Positions 36,911 to 45,770 of a DNA stretch of 64,000 nucleotides are shown here, in pieces. A program made the position numbers and the translations under genes. The DNA is from Sphingomonas faeni (lineage in GTDB: Bacteria; Pseudomonadota; Alphaproteobacteria; Sphingomonadales; Sphingomonadaceae). Position 1 is the stretch's first letter. Every line of letters starts with the position of its first letter. The notes beneath the pieces are model-generated. The model searched no databases and was not told where the DNA came from. It worked only from the letters and a program-made list of their open reading frames with translations. The stretch is taken from contig NZ_JALPNF010000004.1 in assembly GCF_023195535.1 (NCBI RefSeq), positions 124,001 to 188,000 of the forward strand, in the 5' to 3' direction.

Positions 36911-38406
36911 TTCACATCGAGGGCCAGGCGATCCTGACCGCCGCCGAAATGCGCGCGGCGGAACACGCGGTGATCGCCACCGGCGTCTCGGTCGAAACGC
37001 TGATGGACCGCGCCGGCACTGCGATTGCGCACGCGGTTCGTCGGTTGGCGGGTACGAACGAAGTCCTGATAGTCTGCGGCCCCGGCAACAACGGCGGGGA
37101 CGGATACGTCGCGGCGCGGGTGCTGGCGGAGATGGGGATGTCGGTCCGCGTGGCGGCGTTGTCGGCGCCGAAGACGGATGCGGCGAAGGCGGCGAGGGCA
37201 GGGTGGTCCGGCCCTGTCGAGACACTGGCGGCGGCAAAGCCCGCTCCGATCCTGGTGGACGCGCTGTTCGGCACCGGCCTGACCCGCCCGCTCGATTCCG
37301 AGCCCGCCCCCACCGTAATCAGTTCCCCCGCGGACGCGGGGGCCCAGCTAAGTTCCGAGCGCTCACTCAACGGTCTATTCTGGGCCCCCGCGTCCGCGGG
37401 GGAACAGTCTGTTGTCGGGCGCCTCCATTTCCTCGCCAACTCCGCGCAGCTCAGCATTGCCGTCGACCTTCCCAGTGGCCTTGCGACCGACTCTGGGGAG
37501 GCACTCAGCAAACCGCCAGTCTTCAACCTCACCTTAGCCCTCGGCGCAGTGAAACCCGTGCACCTCCTCCAACCCGCCGCGCGCTATTGCGGCCATATTC
37601 GCCTCCTCGACATCGGCGTCCCAACCACTAGCGAAGCCGAAGTCCTCAAACCCCCGGTCCTCCCGACCCCCGGCCCGGACTCGCACAAATATACCCGCGG
37701 CATGGTCGCGATCATCGCCGGCACCATGTCAGGCGCGTCCGACCTCGCAGCGCTCGCCGCGATGCGTGCCGGCGCCGGCTACGTAACCCTGCTCGGCGAC
37801 AGCCAAGGCCCCCCGCACGCGCTCGTCCGCGCGCCATTCTCCGACCAAGCCCTCGCCAACGACCGGATCGGTGCGCTCGTGATCGGCCCGGGCCTCGGCC
37901 GCGACGATGTCGCCAAGGCCCGTCTCGAAGCGGCGCTGGCCTCAAACCACCCACTGATCATCGACGGCGACGCCCTCCGCCTGCTCGACCCTGACCGGAT
38001 CAAGGCGCTCAGGGTCCCCGTGATCCTCACCCCGCATTCAGGCGAGTTCGACGCGCTCTTCGGCAAATCCGACCCATCTTCCAAGGGGGCCGATAAGATC
38101 ACGCGAGCCCGAGACGCAGCTGTCCGCGCCAACGCGGTCGTCGTCTTCAAAGGCGCCGACACCGTCATCGCCGCCCCCGACGGCCGCGTCCGCATCACGC
38201 AGGATGCGAGCGACTGGCTCTCCACCGCCGGCACAGGCGACGTCCTCGCCGGCGCGATCGGCGCGATGCTCGCCGCGAAGCTCGAACCGCTGCAGGCCGC
38301 GGCCGCCGGAGTGTGGCTCCACGGTGACGCTGCCCGCCGATTGGGGCCCGCGTTCATCGCCGACGACTTGGCGGAAGCGCTTCGGTCCGCCAGAGCATCG
38401 TTATGA
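36907..38406 (+). CDS. nnr: bifunctional NAD(P)H-hydrate epimerase / ADP-dependent dehydratase, with an in-frame palindromic element
   Basis: 499 aa. The N-terminal YjeF domain (epimerase, about 1-235) has GPGNNGGDGYVAARVL and AVDLPSGL; the C-terminal ribokinase-like domain (about 245-499) has IIAGTMSGASDLAAL, GPGLGRDD and the GTGD motif (TAGTGDVLAGAIGAML). The protein repairs hydrated NAD(P)H. Residues about 139-167 come from an 84-nt palindromic element (37322-37405) inserted between RPLD and the AQLSIAVDLPSG strand. The flanks align with the family, so the enzyme is likely intact with a surface loop. It overlaps its neighbours by 4 nt on both sides. Confidence 0.95.
   Translation: MIHIEGQAILTAAEMRAAEHAVIATGVSVETLMDRAGTAIAHAVRRLAGTNEVLIVCGPGNNGGDGYVAARVLAEMGMSVRVAALSAPKTDAAKAARAGWSGPVETLAAAKPAPILVDALFGTGLTRPLDSEPAPTVISSPADAGAQLSSERSLNGLFWAPASAGEQSVVGRLHFLANSAQLSIAVDLPSGLATDSGEALSKPPVFNLTLALGAVKPVHLLQPAARYCGHIRLLDIGVPTTSEAEVLKPPVLPTPGPDSHKYTRGMVAIIAGTMSGASDLAALAAMRAGAGYVTLLGDSQGPPHALVRAPFSDQALANDRIGALVIGPGLGRDDVAKARLEAALASNHPLIIDGDALRLLDPDRIKALRVPVILTPHSGEFDALFGKSDPSSKGADKITRARDAAVRANAVVVFKGADTVIAAPDGRVRITQDASDWLSTAGTGDVLAGAIGAMLAAKLEPLQAAAAGVWLHGDAARRLGPAFIADDLAEALRSARASL
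37322..37405. repeat. palindromic element inside nnr (in-frame, 84 bp)
   Basis: Perfect 26-bp terminal inverted repeats, 37322-37347 and 37380-37405, beginning GTTCCCCCGCGGACGCGGGG. Total 84 nt, 28 codons, no stop in the nnr frame. It translates to SPADAGAQ at one end and WAPASAGE at the other. Same arm type as intergenic copies at 42754 and 50804. Confidence 0.95.
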
Positions 38407-39620
38407 CCTCTGAATCGAATATCGACACGATCATCCGCGTCGCAGCCCGCGGCGACGGCATGACCGCCGACGGCCGCCACGCTGCCTTCTCGGCGCCCGG
38501 CGACACGCTCGCGCCCGACGGCACCGTGATCCCAGGCCCGCACCACCAGACTCCCCCCTGCGTGCATTTCCCGACCTGCGGGGGCTGCCAGCTCCAGCAT
38601 CTCGACGACCAGGCCTATGCCGAGTTCGTCACCGACCGCATCGCCTCCGCGCTCGACGGCCAGGACCTGTCCGCGCCGATCCGCACCCCGCACATCTCCC
38701 CCGAACGCAGCCGCCGCCGCGCGACCCTCCACGCAGAGGGCAAGGGCGGCAAGATCACGCTCGGCTTCACCGCCGAGAAGGCGCACACGATCGTCGACAT
38801 CAAGGAATGCTGGATCCTCGATCCGCGCCTGTTCGCGCTCGTCCAGCCCTTGCGCCAGCTGCTCAAGCGCCTCAACTTCCGCCGCCGCGCGGACATCCAC
38901 CTGACGCTCGCCGATCAGGGCGCGGACATCCTGATCACCGGGTTCGCCCCCGAAGGCCTCGCCGCCGCCGAAGCGCTGACCAAATTCTGCGAAGACCACG
39001 GCATCGCGCGCGTCGCGTTCGACGACGGCCTCGGCCCCGAGACGCGCTGGGAACCCGATTCGGTCACGATCACGCTGGGCGGCGTCCCCGTACCGCTCCC
39101 GCCCGCGTCGTTCCTCCAAGCCACGCCCGACGGCGAAGCCGCGCTCACCGCCGCCGTCCTCGAAGCGATCGGCAAGCCCGGGACGGTCGCAGACCTGTTC
39201 GCGGGCCTCGGCACCTTCACGCTCGCGATCCCGGCCAAGGTCTACGCAGCCGAAGGCGCCCGCGACGCGCTAGGCTCGCTGAAAGCCGCCGCGCATCGCA
39301 CCCAGCGTCCGGTCTACCCCGAGCACCGCGATCTCTATCGCCGCCCGCTGACTGTCGCCGAACTCGACCGCTTCGACGCGGTAGTGATCGACCCGCCACG
39401 CTCCGGCGCGCGCGAACAGGCGACCGCGCTGGCGGAATGCAAGACGCCGGTAATCGTCTATGTCTCGTGCAACCCGGCCAGCTTCGCGCGTGATGCGAAG
39501 GAGCTGTGCGATGCCGGCTGGCGGATCGACTGGGTCCAGCCGGTCGGCCAGTTCCGCTGGTCGACACACGTCGAACTCGCGGCCAAGTTCGTCCGCGACA
39601 CTCCCCAACCGTCATCCTGA
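38403..39620 (+). CDS. class I SAM-dependent RNA methyltransferase (TrmA/RlmD family)
   Basis: 405 aa. A 4Fe-4S type cysteine set (C53, C59, C62 and the Cys in IKECWIL) precedes the methyltransferase core. The core has VADLFAGLGTFTLAI (SAM site), VIDPPRSGAREQ and catalytic Cys in VSCNPASF, as in the uridine-C5 methyltransferases RlmC, RlmD and TrmA. A classical TRAM domain is short or absent at the N-terminus. The target base (23S rRNA or tRNA) is not known. The last three codons and stop lie within the palindromic element at 39610. Confidence 0.88.
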   Translation: MTSESNIDTIIRVAARGDGMTADGRHAAFSAPGDTLAPDGTVIPGPHHQTPPCVHFPTCGGCQLQHLDDQAYAEFVTDRIASALDGQDLSAPIRTPHISPERSRRRATLHAEGKGGKITLGFTAEKAHTIVDIKECWILDPRLFALVQPLRQLLKRLNFRRRADIHLTLADQGADILITGFAPEGLAAAEALTKFCEDHGIARVAFDDGLGPETRWEPDSVTITLGGVPVPLPPASFLQATPDGEAALTAAVLEAIGKPGTVADLFAGLGTFTLAIPAKVYAAEGARDALGSLKAAAHRTQRPVYPEHRDLYRRPLTVAELDRFDAVVIDPPRSGAREQATALAECKTPVIVYVSCNPASFARDAKELCDAGWRIDWVQPVGQFRWSTHVELAAKFVRDTPQPSS

Positions 39621-39692
39621 CGAAAGTCAGGACCCAGGGTAACGAGCGTTGCGCTTCGTAACTCTGGGTCCCGGATCAAGTCCGGGATGACG
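39610..39692. repeat. chimeric palindromic element between convergent genes
   Basis: Left arm CCGTCATCCTGACGAAAGTC, right arm GGATCAAGTCCGGGATGACG: the outer GTCATCC ends pair but the stems differ. The stops of the methyltransferase (39618-39620) and of truA (39676-39678) are both inside it. Confidence 0.9.
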
Positions 39693-40434
39693 GAGAAGGG
39701 TAGACGGCACTCACGAAGAACAACCCATCGGGCGGCGCATTCAACCCCAGCATCGCCCGATCCTTCGCCGCCAGTGCCTTGGCGACATCGCCAATCGCCC
39801 AGCGCCCCATCCCGACCAGCGCAAGGCACCCAACCATCGACCGCACCTGGTGATGCAGGAACGACCGCGCTGCCGCATAAACGAAAATCCGCTCCCCCTC
39901 ACGCACCACCTCAAGCCGATCGAGAGTCCGCACCGGACTGTCAGCCTGGCAATGCGCCGACCGGAACGTCGTGAAGTCGTGCCGCCCAACGAGCGCGCCC
40001 GCAGCCTCCGCCATAGCCCCGGCATCGAGCGGCTGAGGCACCTGCCAAGCCAACCCCGCCTCGAACGTCAACGGCGCGCGCCGGTTGACGATCCGGTACT
40101 CGTACGACCGCCCGACACACGAAAACCGCGCATGCCAATCGTCGTCAACCACTTCGCACGCGAGCACCGACAGCGGCGCGGGCTTCACCAGCGCATTCAG
40201 CCCCTCCATCAACCGAAACGCCGCGAGCGGCTTCGCGATATCGACATGCGCGCGCATCGCCATTCCGTGCACGCCCGCATCGGTCCGCCCCGCCGCCTGC
40301 ACCGACGCGGTCTCGCCGGTCATCTTCAGCACAGCCGCCTCCAGCGCCGCCTGCACGCTCGGCCCGTGCTTCTGCCGCTGCCAGCCCATGAACGGCCGGC
40401 CGTCGAACTCCACCGTCAACGCGAACCGCGTCAA
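39676..40434 (-). CDS. truA: tRNA pseudouridine synthase A
   Basis: 252 aa from a TTG at 40434. Makes pseudouridine at positions 38-40 of the tRNA anticodon arm. The catalytic Asp is D52 in [19 protein letters not shown] near the start and [13 protein letters not shown] near 205-217 are also typical. The TTG overlaps the fmt stop by 4 nt (TTGA), a coupled arrangement; no ATG in frame would preserve the conserved start FALTVEFDG. The last residues (SSRT) are encoded by the palindromic element. Confidence 0.95.
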   Translation of the reverse strand: MTRFALTVEFDGRPFMGWQRQKHGPSVQAALEAAVLKMTGETASVQAAGRTDAGVHGMAMRAHVDIAKPLAAFRLMEGLNALVKPAPLSVLACEVVDDDWHARFSCVGRSYEYRIVNRRAPLTFEAGLAWQVPQPLDAGAMAEAAGALVGRHDFTTFRSAHCQADSPVRTLDRLEVVREGERIFVYAAARSFLHHQVRSMVGCLALVGMGRWAIGDVAKALAAKDRAMLGLNAPPDGLFFVSAVYPSPSSRT

Positions 40435-41357
40435 AGCTGAGTCCCCGACGGGATCGCAAACCCGCGCAGTAATTCCGTCGCCGACGTCACGCCGCGTCCC
40501 GCCCGTTGTAGCAAGGTCGGCCGGATCGCCCCGTCGCCGCACCCGATCGTCAGCTCGGCATTGACCGTCAGCCCCTCGCACCCAAGAAACGTGAACGGCA
40601 GTACGTCCGCCGCCAGCACCTTCACCCGCTCGCCCGCATGCTCGAACCACGCCCCCGGCGCCGGGTTCATCGCCCGTACCAGCCGCTCGACCTCGACTGC
40701 CGACCGCTCGAAATCGATCCGCGCCTCGGCCTTCTCGATCTTCGCCGCATAGGTGACGCCGTCCTCGGGCTGCGGCCGGGCAGGGTAGGCGTCGAGATCG
40801 CCCAACACCTCGACCATCAGCCGAGCACCCATTGCCGACAGCTCGGCGGTCAGTTCCCCTGCAGTTTTCCCAACGATCGGCGTCCGCCCCTCGAGCCGCA
40901 CCGGCCCGGTATCCAGCCCCGCCTCCATCTGCATAATCCCGACGCCCGTCTCGGCATCACCCGCGAGGATAGCCCGCTGCACCGGCGCCGCCCCGCGCCA
41001 CCGCGGCAACAGCGACCCATGCACGTTGAGGCACCCGAACCGAGGCGCCTCCAGCACCGCGCGCGGCAGAATAAGACCATACGCGGCCACCACCGCGACA
41101 TCCGCGTTCAAAGCCGCAAACGCCTCGCGAGGCTCCAGCCCCTCCGGCAAGGACGCCTTGAACGACACCGGCGTCCGCACCTCGATTCCGAGTGCCTCTG
41201 CCCGAACCTGCACCGGCGACGGCACCAGCTCGCGCCCACGCCGCCCACCCGGCCGAGCCGGCTGGCAATACGCCGCCACCACGTCATGCCCCGCCGCGAC
41301 GAGGGCCTCCAGCACCGGCACCGCGAAGTCCGGCGTTCCCATGAAGATGATCCGCAT
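40431..41357 (-). CDS. fmt: methionyl-tRNA formyltransferase
   Basis: 308 aa from the ATG at 41357 (GAGAGG just upstream); a GTG at 41372 would add five residues. Formylates Met-tRNAi. [14 protein letters not shown], the [13 protein letters not shown] catalytic region with Asn-His, and a C-terminal OB-like domain are present. It is usually paired with def, but here def is on the other strand 0.7 kb away, with recR between. Confidence 0.97.
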   Translation of the reverse strand: MRIIFMGTPDFAVPVLEALVAAGHDVVAAYCQPARPGGRRGRELVPSPVQVRAEALGIEVRTPVSFKASLPEGLEPREAFAALNADVAVVAAYGLILPRAVLEAPRFGCLNVHGSLLPRWRGAAPVQRAILAGDAETGVGIMQMEAGLDTGPVRLEGRTPIVGKTAGELTAELSAMGARLMVEVLGDLDAYPARPQPEDGVTYAAKIEKAEARIDFERSAVEVERLVRAMNPAPGAWFEHAGERVKVLAADVLPFTFLGCEGLTVNAELTIGCGDGAIRPTLLQRAGRGVTSATELLRGFAIPSGTQL

Positions 41358-41410
41358 GGCCCTCTCGAACACGCTGGCGGGGAGCGACGCAACCCCCTAT
41401 CTGTTCCGGT

Positions 41411-42007
41411 ATGGCATCCCCCGAGATCGAGGCGCTGACGCAGGCGCTGGCCCGGCTCCCCGGCCTCGGCCCCCGGTCCGCCCGTCGCGCCGTGCTGCAT
41501 CTGCTCAAGAAGCGCGACGCGGCGCTGGGCCCGTTGCGTGAGGCACTGACCGCGGTCGACGAGCGGCTGGAGAACTGCTCGACCTGCGGCAACGTCGACA
41601 CCACCAATCCCTGCGCGATCTGCGCCGACCCGCGCCGCGATCAGCGTTCGCTGTGCGTGGTCGAGGAAGTCGCCGATCTATGGGCCCTCGATCGCTCGCG
41701 CCTGTTCCCCGGTCGCTTCCACGTCCTCGGCGGGCGGCTGTCCGCGCTCGAAGGCATACGCCCCGAGGACCTCAGCATCGACAGCCTCGTCCGTCGCATC
41801 GAAGCCGGCGGCATCGACGAAGTCGTCCTCGCGATGAACGCCACGCTCGAGGGCCAGACCACCGCGCACTACATCGCCGAGCGCATCGAACGCTTCCCGG
41901 TGCGTGTCACGCAGCTTGCGCACGGCCTGCCGGTCGGCGGCGAACTCGACTATCTCGACGAGGGCACGCTGGCGCAGGCGTTAAGGGCCAGAAGGCCAAT
42001 GGCTTGA
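41411..42007 (+). CDS. recR: recombination protein RecR
   Basis: 198 aa. N-terminal HhH ([17 protein letters not shown]), C4 zinc finger (C56, C59, C68, C71 in CSTCG and CAIC), then a Toprim domain with [11 protein letters not shown] and [15 protein letters not shown]. Acts with RecO and RecF to load RecA at gaps. Divergent from fmt with 53 nt between starts; def follows 33 nt later. Confidence 0.97.
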   Translation: MASPEIEALTQALARLPGLGPRSARRAVLHLLKKRDAALGPLREALTAVDERLENCSTCGNVDTTNPCAICADPRRDQRSLCVVEEVADLWALDRSRLFPGRFHVLGGRLSALEGIRPEDLSIDSLVRRIEAGGIDEVVLAMNATLEGQTTAHYIAERIERFPVRVTQLAHGLPVGGELDYLDEGTLAQALRARRPMA

Positions 42008-42040
42008 CGCACCCGGCATGCGTACCTTAGCGGACGCGCT

Positions 42041-42565
42041 ATGACCGTCATGACCGTTCTCGAAGTCCCCGATCCCCGCCTGCGCCTCGTCGCCGAGCCC
42101 GTGGAGACGGTCGACGACTCCATCCGTACGCTCGTCGCCGACATGATCGAGACGATGTACGACTTCAATGGCATAGGCTTGGCCGCGACCCAGGTCGGCG
42201 TGCAGAAGCGTGTCCTCGTGATCGATCTCCAGGAGGAGAAAGACGAGGACGACAAGCCGATCAAGAACCCCAAGGCGTACATCAACGCCGAGATCCTGTC
42301 GGTCAGCGACGAGGTATCCACCTACAACGAGGGCTGCCTCTCGATCCCCGAGCAATATGCCGAGGTCGCACGTCCGGCGCGCTGCCGCGTGAAGTGGCTC
42401 GACCAGACCGGTGCGGCGCATGAGGAGGATTTCGACGGCCTGCTGTCGACCTGCATGCAGCATGAGATCGACCATCTCGACGGCGTCCTGTTCATCGACC
42501 ACATCAGCCGCCTCAAGCGCGACATGGTGCTGAAGAAGCTGGCGAAGCAGCGCAAGCTAGGGTGA
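42041..42565 (+). CDS. def: peptide deformylase
   Basis: 174 aa (a second ATG lies at 42050). Removes the formyl group from nascent proteins. All three motifs are present: GIGLAATQVG, EGCLSIPE (metal Cys) and QHEIDHLDG (two metal His and the catalytic Glu). Co-directional with recR. Confidence 0.97.
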   Translation: MTVMTVLEVPDPRLRLVAEPVETVDDSIRTLVADMIETMYDFNGIGLAATQVGVQKRVLVIDLQEEKDEDDKPIKNPKAYINAEILSVSDEVSTYNEGCLSIPEQYAEVARPARCRVKWLDQTGAAHEEDFDGLLSTCMQHEIDHLDGVLFIDHISRLKRDMVLKKLAKQRKLG

Positions 42566-42612
42566 GGGGCGTGGGTGATGCGATTGTGCAGCCACCCGCG
42601 CGCCTAGCTAGG

Positions 42613-42720
42613 CACCACCCCGGCGAAGGCCGGGGCCCAATTGGGGGACGTCGCCAACTGAGCGCAGTCCCTCGTTACTGCGACCTTCCCAATTGGGCCC
42701 CGGCCTCCGCCGGGGTGGTG
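42613..42720. repeat. palindromic element, CCGGCGAAGGCCGG type
   Basis: 108 bp. Arms CACCACCCCGGCGAAGGCCG and inverse CGGCCTCCGCCGGGGTGGTG, with CCCAATTGGG on both inner sides. The only copy of this arm type in the window. Confidence 0.9.
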
Positions 42721-42753
42721 CTATTCCGCAAGGATGTGGCAGCGCCCCTCCTA

Positions 42754-42832
42754 GTTCCCCCGCGAAGGCGGGGGCCCAGAACCACAAGCGCCACCGCCCA
42801 TAACCCTCGACTCCCGCCTCCGCGGGAGAACA
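42754..42832. repeat. palindromic element, GTTCCCCCGCGAAGGCGGGG type
   Basis: Left arm GTTCCCCCGCGAAGGCGGGG then GCCCAG; right arm CTCCCGCCTCCGCGGGAGAA. Same type as the nnr insert. Confidence 0.88.
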
Positions 42833-42985
42833 GAATATTCCGATTGTCCTACATCAATCGTTCGACGTATGTTCCACCCATGACGTCCCCAATCTCCCCC
42901 CGAACCCAAGCGCCCCGGCGCGCAGTCTCACCCCCGAAAATGCTGCGCCAGCGTCTGCACTTCACTCCCGCTCCAGCCACGCAAA

Positions 42986-44437
42986 ATGGCTGAGTTCGCC
43001 ATAATCGCCATCCTTGCGCTAGCCGCCGGCATCCTCCTCGGCTGGCTCCTGGCCTCCCGCCGAGCCGCCACACTCGCCAGCGAACTCGCCGTCGCGCAGA
43101 CCAAGGTCGCCGACGCCGAAATTATCCGCACCGCGCGCGATGCGGTCGAACGTGAACGCAACGCCGCGATGCAGGACCTCGCCACGCTCCGCGCGCAGAA
43201 CGCCGAGCGCGCCACCGACACCGATCGCCTCCGCCTCGACCTCGCGACGATCCGTGCCGACCGCGACGCCGCCCGCACCGAAATCGCGACGCTGAAGGTC
43301 CAAGGCGAAGCGTTCGAAGCGCGCCTGCTCGAACTCCGCGAGGCCAAGGACGTCATGGCCGCGCAGTTCGGCGACGTCGCCAACAAGCTGCTCAGCGACG
43401 CGCAGAAGACCTTCCTCGAACGCGCCGACGCCCGCTTCCGCCAGTCGGAAGAGTCCGCCGGCCTCAACCTCAAGTCGATGCTCCAGCCGGTAAGCGACCG
43501 CCTGCAACGCTACGAAGAGGGCGTCGCCAAGGTCGAGGCCGAGCGCCGCGACGCATTCGGCGACCTCAAGGGGCAAATCGAACAGATGCGCCTCGGCCAG
43601 GAAAAGGTCTCGACCGAAGCCGCCAAGCTCGTCAACTCGCTCCGCAACGCCCCCAAGTCGCGCGGCCGCTGGGGCGAGCAGCAGTTGAAGAACGTCCTAG
43701 AAACCTGCGGCCTCAGCGAACACACCGATTTCCAGACCGAAGTCTCGGTCGCGGTAGGCGACGACGGCGCCCGCCTCCGCCCCGACGCGATCATCCGTGT
43801 CCCCGGTGGCCGGGCGCTGGTGATCGACGCGAAGGTCTCGCTCAACGCGTACCAGGACGCGTTCGGCGCAGTCGACGACGCCGAACGGCTCATCGGCCTA
43901 GCCGCCCACGCGGCGTCGATGCGCGCGCACGTCAACGGCCTCGGCAACAAGGCCTATTGGAGCCAGTTCGCCGATACGCCCGACTATGTCATCATGTTCG
44001 TCCCTGGCGAGCATTTCCTGTCCGCGGCGCTCGAACACGACCCGACACTCTGGGATTTCGCCTTCGAAAAACGCGTGCTGCTCGCGACCCCTACGAACCT
44101 GATCGCGATCGCACGCACGGTCGCCGCAGTCTGGCGCCAAGAGAAGCTGGCCAACGAAGCGCGGAAAATCGGCGAACTCGGCAAGGAAATGCATGATCGC
44201 CTTGCCAAGGTTGCGGACGACCTGCGCAAAGTCGGCGTCGGTCTGAACAGTGCGGTGAAGAACTTCAACGGCTTCACCAACTCGTTCAACGGCCGCCTGA
44301 TGGTGACGGGCCGCAAGTTCCGCGACCTGAACATCGAGACCGGCGCGCGTGATCTCGAGGACGTGTCATCGGTCGACGCGCTAGCGCTAGGCGAGGGGCC
44401 TGCGCTGATCGAGAAGCCGGAAGACGCCACCACTTAA
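42986..44437 (+). CDS. rmuC: DNA recombination protein RmuC
   Basis: 483 aa. A hydrophobic N-terminal anchor (about 3-22), a long coiled coil (about 28-200) and the RmuC domain: GRWGEQQLKNVLETCGL, DAIIRVPGGRALVIDAKVSL (shown in part) and FVPGEHFLSAAL. RmuC limits inversion at short inverted repeats in E. coli, which is notable given the many inverted repeats here. Nuclease-like fold predicted. Standalone. Confidence 0.93.
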   Translation: MAEFAIIAILALAAGILLGWLLASRRAATLASELAVAQTKVADAEIIRTARDAVERERNAAMQDLATLRAQNAERATDTDRLRLDLATIRADRDAARTEIATLKVQGEAFEARLLELREAKDVMAAQFGDVANKLLSDAQKTFLERADARFRQSEESAGLNLKSMLQPVSDRLQRYEEGVAKVEAERRDAFGDLKGQIEQMRLGQEKVSTEAAKLVNSLRNAPKSRGRWGEQQLKNVLETCGLSEHTDFQTEVSVAVGDDGARLRPDAIIRVPGGRALVIDAKVSLNAYQDAFGAVDDAERLIGLAAHAASMRAHVNGLGNKAYWSQFADTPDYVIMFVPGEHFLSAALEHDPTLWDFAFEKRVLLATPTNLIAIARTVAAVWRQEKLANEARKIGELGKEMHDRLAKVADDLRKVGVGLNSAVKNFNGFTNSFNGRLMVTGRKFRDLNIETGARDLEDVSSVDALALGEGPALIEKPEDATT

Positions 44438-44438
44438 T

Positions 44439-44518
44439 GTTTTCCCGCGAAGGCGGGAGCCCGGGATCAAGCAGTGCTGCGTTCCATTATCCTGGACCCC
44501 CGCCTTCGCGGGGGAACG
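44439..44518. repeat. palindromic element, CCCGCGAAGGCGGG type
   Basis: Left arm GTTTTCCCGCGAAGGCGGGA, right arm CCCCGCCTTCGCGGGGGAAC. Begins 2 nt after the rmuC stop. Confidence 0.85.
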
Positions 44519-44544
44519 GCTAGGGGCGGGCATCATGCACCATT

Positions 44545-44642
44545 CCGTCATGCCGGGCTCGTTCCGGCATCCACCGTTTTGCGAATTCAGCAGCCCGAGA
44601 GATCGCTGAACCGTGGACCCCGGAACAGGTCCGGGGTGACGG
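44545..44642. repeat. palindromic element, CCGGAA-arm type
   Basis: Left arm CCGTCATGCCGGGCTCGTTC, right arm CCCGGAACAGGTCCGGGGTG; the inner CCACCGTTTT region and AACCGTGG also pair. Confidence 0.88.
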
Positions 44643-44769
44643 AGGGAGGTTGGGGAAGAAACGAAGAGGCCGCGCGGAAAACCGATCGGTACAAAATTCG
44701 TTCACCTCCCGGAAACCTTTCCCGACCCCGCGCATTAACCCGGCAACACCCCCAAAGAGTCGCCAGGTC

Positions 44770-44847
44770 ATGAAAACCCTAGTCCCCGTCCTCTGCGCCC
44801 TGATCCCCTTCGCCGCGATGATCGGCGCCTGCGTAACCTGCCCCTAA
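44770..44847 (+). CDS. possible 25-residue peptide with lipobox-like end
   Basis: ATG to TAA encodes MKTLVPVLCA, a hydrophobic core and GACVTCP. IGAC fits a lipobox, which would leave a five-residue mature lipopeptide, similar in size class to entericidin-like peptides. The ribosome site is weak. A hairpin terminator follows at 44873. It could equally be a chance frame. Confidence 0.35.
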   Translation: MKTLVPVLCALIPFAAMIGACVTCP

Positions 44848-44872
44848 CCGCCGTCTCAAAGGCACAAAAGAA

Positions 44873-44905
44873 AAGGCCCGCCCGGATCACTCCGGGCGGG
44901 CCTTT
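44873..44905. terminator. bidirectional intrinsic terminator at the rplI end
   Basis: AAAGGCCCGCCCGGA and TCCGGGCGGGCCTTT form a perfect 15-bp stem with a 4-nt loop. On the minus strand it is followed by a T-rich run, ending the rpsF-rpsR-rplI transcript 30 nt past the rplI stop; on the plus strand the TTTCT tail could end the short gene at 44770. Confidence 0.88.
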
Positions 44906-44934
44906 CTATGCAAGCCAAGAAGGCAGCGAAGGGA

Positions 44935-45531
44935 TCAACCCTGCGCCTCTTCCTTCTGGTCGCGAGGAGCTTCGGCGGTCGCGCCGGGCTCTGCGTTCGG
45001 ATCGTAATCCTCGACGAAGCCAGCCTCGTCACGCTCGAACATCGACGACATCACGTCGACGCCCGAAGCTTGCATCTCGGCCTCTTCAGGCGAGCGGGCG
45101 ACGTTGACCTTGACGGCCACCGACACTTCAGGATGCAACGCAACCTTCACGGTGTAGACACCGATCGCCTTGATCGGCTTGTCGAGCACGATCGCCGACT
45201 TGCCGACCTTGTGACCGTCGGCCACCAGCGCATCGACCAGATCGCGAACCGCGACCGAACCGTAGAGCTGACCGGTGTTCGACGCCTGACGGATCAGGGT
45301 CACGGTCGCGTCGTTGAAGGTCTTCGCTTCGGCTTCGGCATCGCTGCGACGCGATGCGTTGTCCGATTCGATCTTCGCACGGTTCGACTCGAACACCTTG
45401 CGGTTGGCTTCGTTCGAACGAAGCGCCTTCTTGTTGGGAAGCAGGAAGTTACGCGCGTAACCGTCCTTGACCTTCACCACGTCGCCGATAGCACCAAGCT
45501 TTTCGACGCGCTCAAGCAGAATGACGTCCAT
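44935..45531 (-). CDS. rplI: 50S ribosomal protein L9
   Basis: 198 aa. N-terminal MDVILLERVEKLGAIGDVVKVKDGYARNFLLP-type domain (pattern only) followed by the long connecting helix and C-terminal domain. Longer than the usual about 150 residues because of an acidic alanine-rich tail (DPNAEPGATAEAPRDQ), as in related alphaproteobacteria. Third gene of the rpsF-rpsR-rplI operon. Confidence 0.97.
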   Translation of the reverse strand: MDVILLERVEKLGAIGDVVKVKDGYARNFLLPNKKALRSNEANRKVFESNRAKIESDNASRRSDAEAEAKTFNDATVTLIRQASNTGQLYGSVAVRDLVDALVADGHKVGKSAIVLDKPIKAIGVYTVKVALHPEVSVAVKVNVARSPEEAEMQASGVDVMSSMFERDEAGFVEDYDPNAEPGATAEAPRDQKEEAQG

Positions 45532-45543
45532 GTGGGCGTGTCC

Positions 45544-45768
45544 TTACTTAACGATGTAGGGCAGCAAGCCCAGATGACGCGCACGCTTGATGGCCTGGGC
45601 CAGTTCGCGCTGCTTCTTTGCGGCCACCGAAGTGATACGCGACGGGACGATCTTGCCACGCTCGGACACGAAGCCCTGCAGCAACCGGACGTCCTTATAG
45701 TCGATCCGGGGAGCGTCTTTGGCGGAGAACGGGCAGCTCTTGCGGCGGCGGAAGAATGGACGTGCCAT
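45544..45768 (-). CDS. rpsR: 30S ribosomal protein S18
   Basis: 74 aa. Typical CPF motif ([18 protein letters not shown]), [18 protein letters not shown] and basic C-terminal helix. Binds next to S6 in the platform of the small subunit. 2 nt from the rpsF stop. Confidence 0.97.
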   Translation of the reverse strand: MARPFFRRRKSCPFSAKDAPRIDYKDVRLLQGFVSERGKIVPSRITSVAAKKQRELAQAIKRARHLGLLPYIVK

Positions 45769-45770
45769 GA

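Larger units (their letters stand above)
42566..42985. other. repeat-filled gap between def and rmuC
   Basis: 420 nt. Two palindromic elements take up 42613-42720 and 42754-42832. An open frame runs through but it is made of repeat sequence and lacks any recognisable domain. The remaining about 150 nt hold no structure I can name. Confidence 0.7.
44438..44769. other. repeat-filled gap downstream of rmuC
   Basis: 332 nt. Elements at 44439-44518 and 44545-44642. A TACAAAAT sequence at 44690-44697 could be a -10 box for the tiny reading frame at 44770. Nothing else is evident. Confidence 0.6.

Noticed and set aside
42562..42993. 143-codon frame after def
   Set aside because: Runs through two palindromic elements; its peptide is the translated repeat, with no domain or good start.
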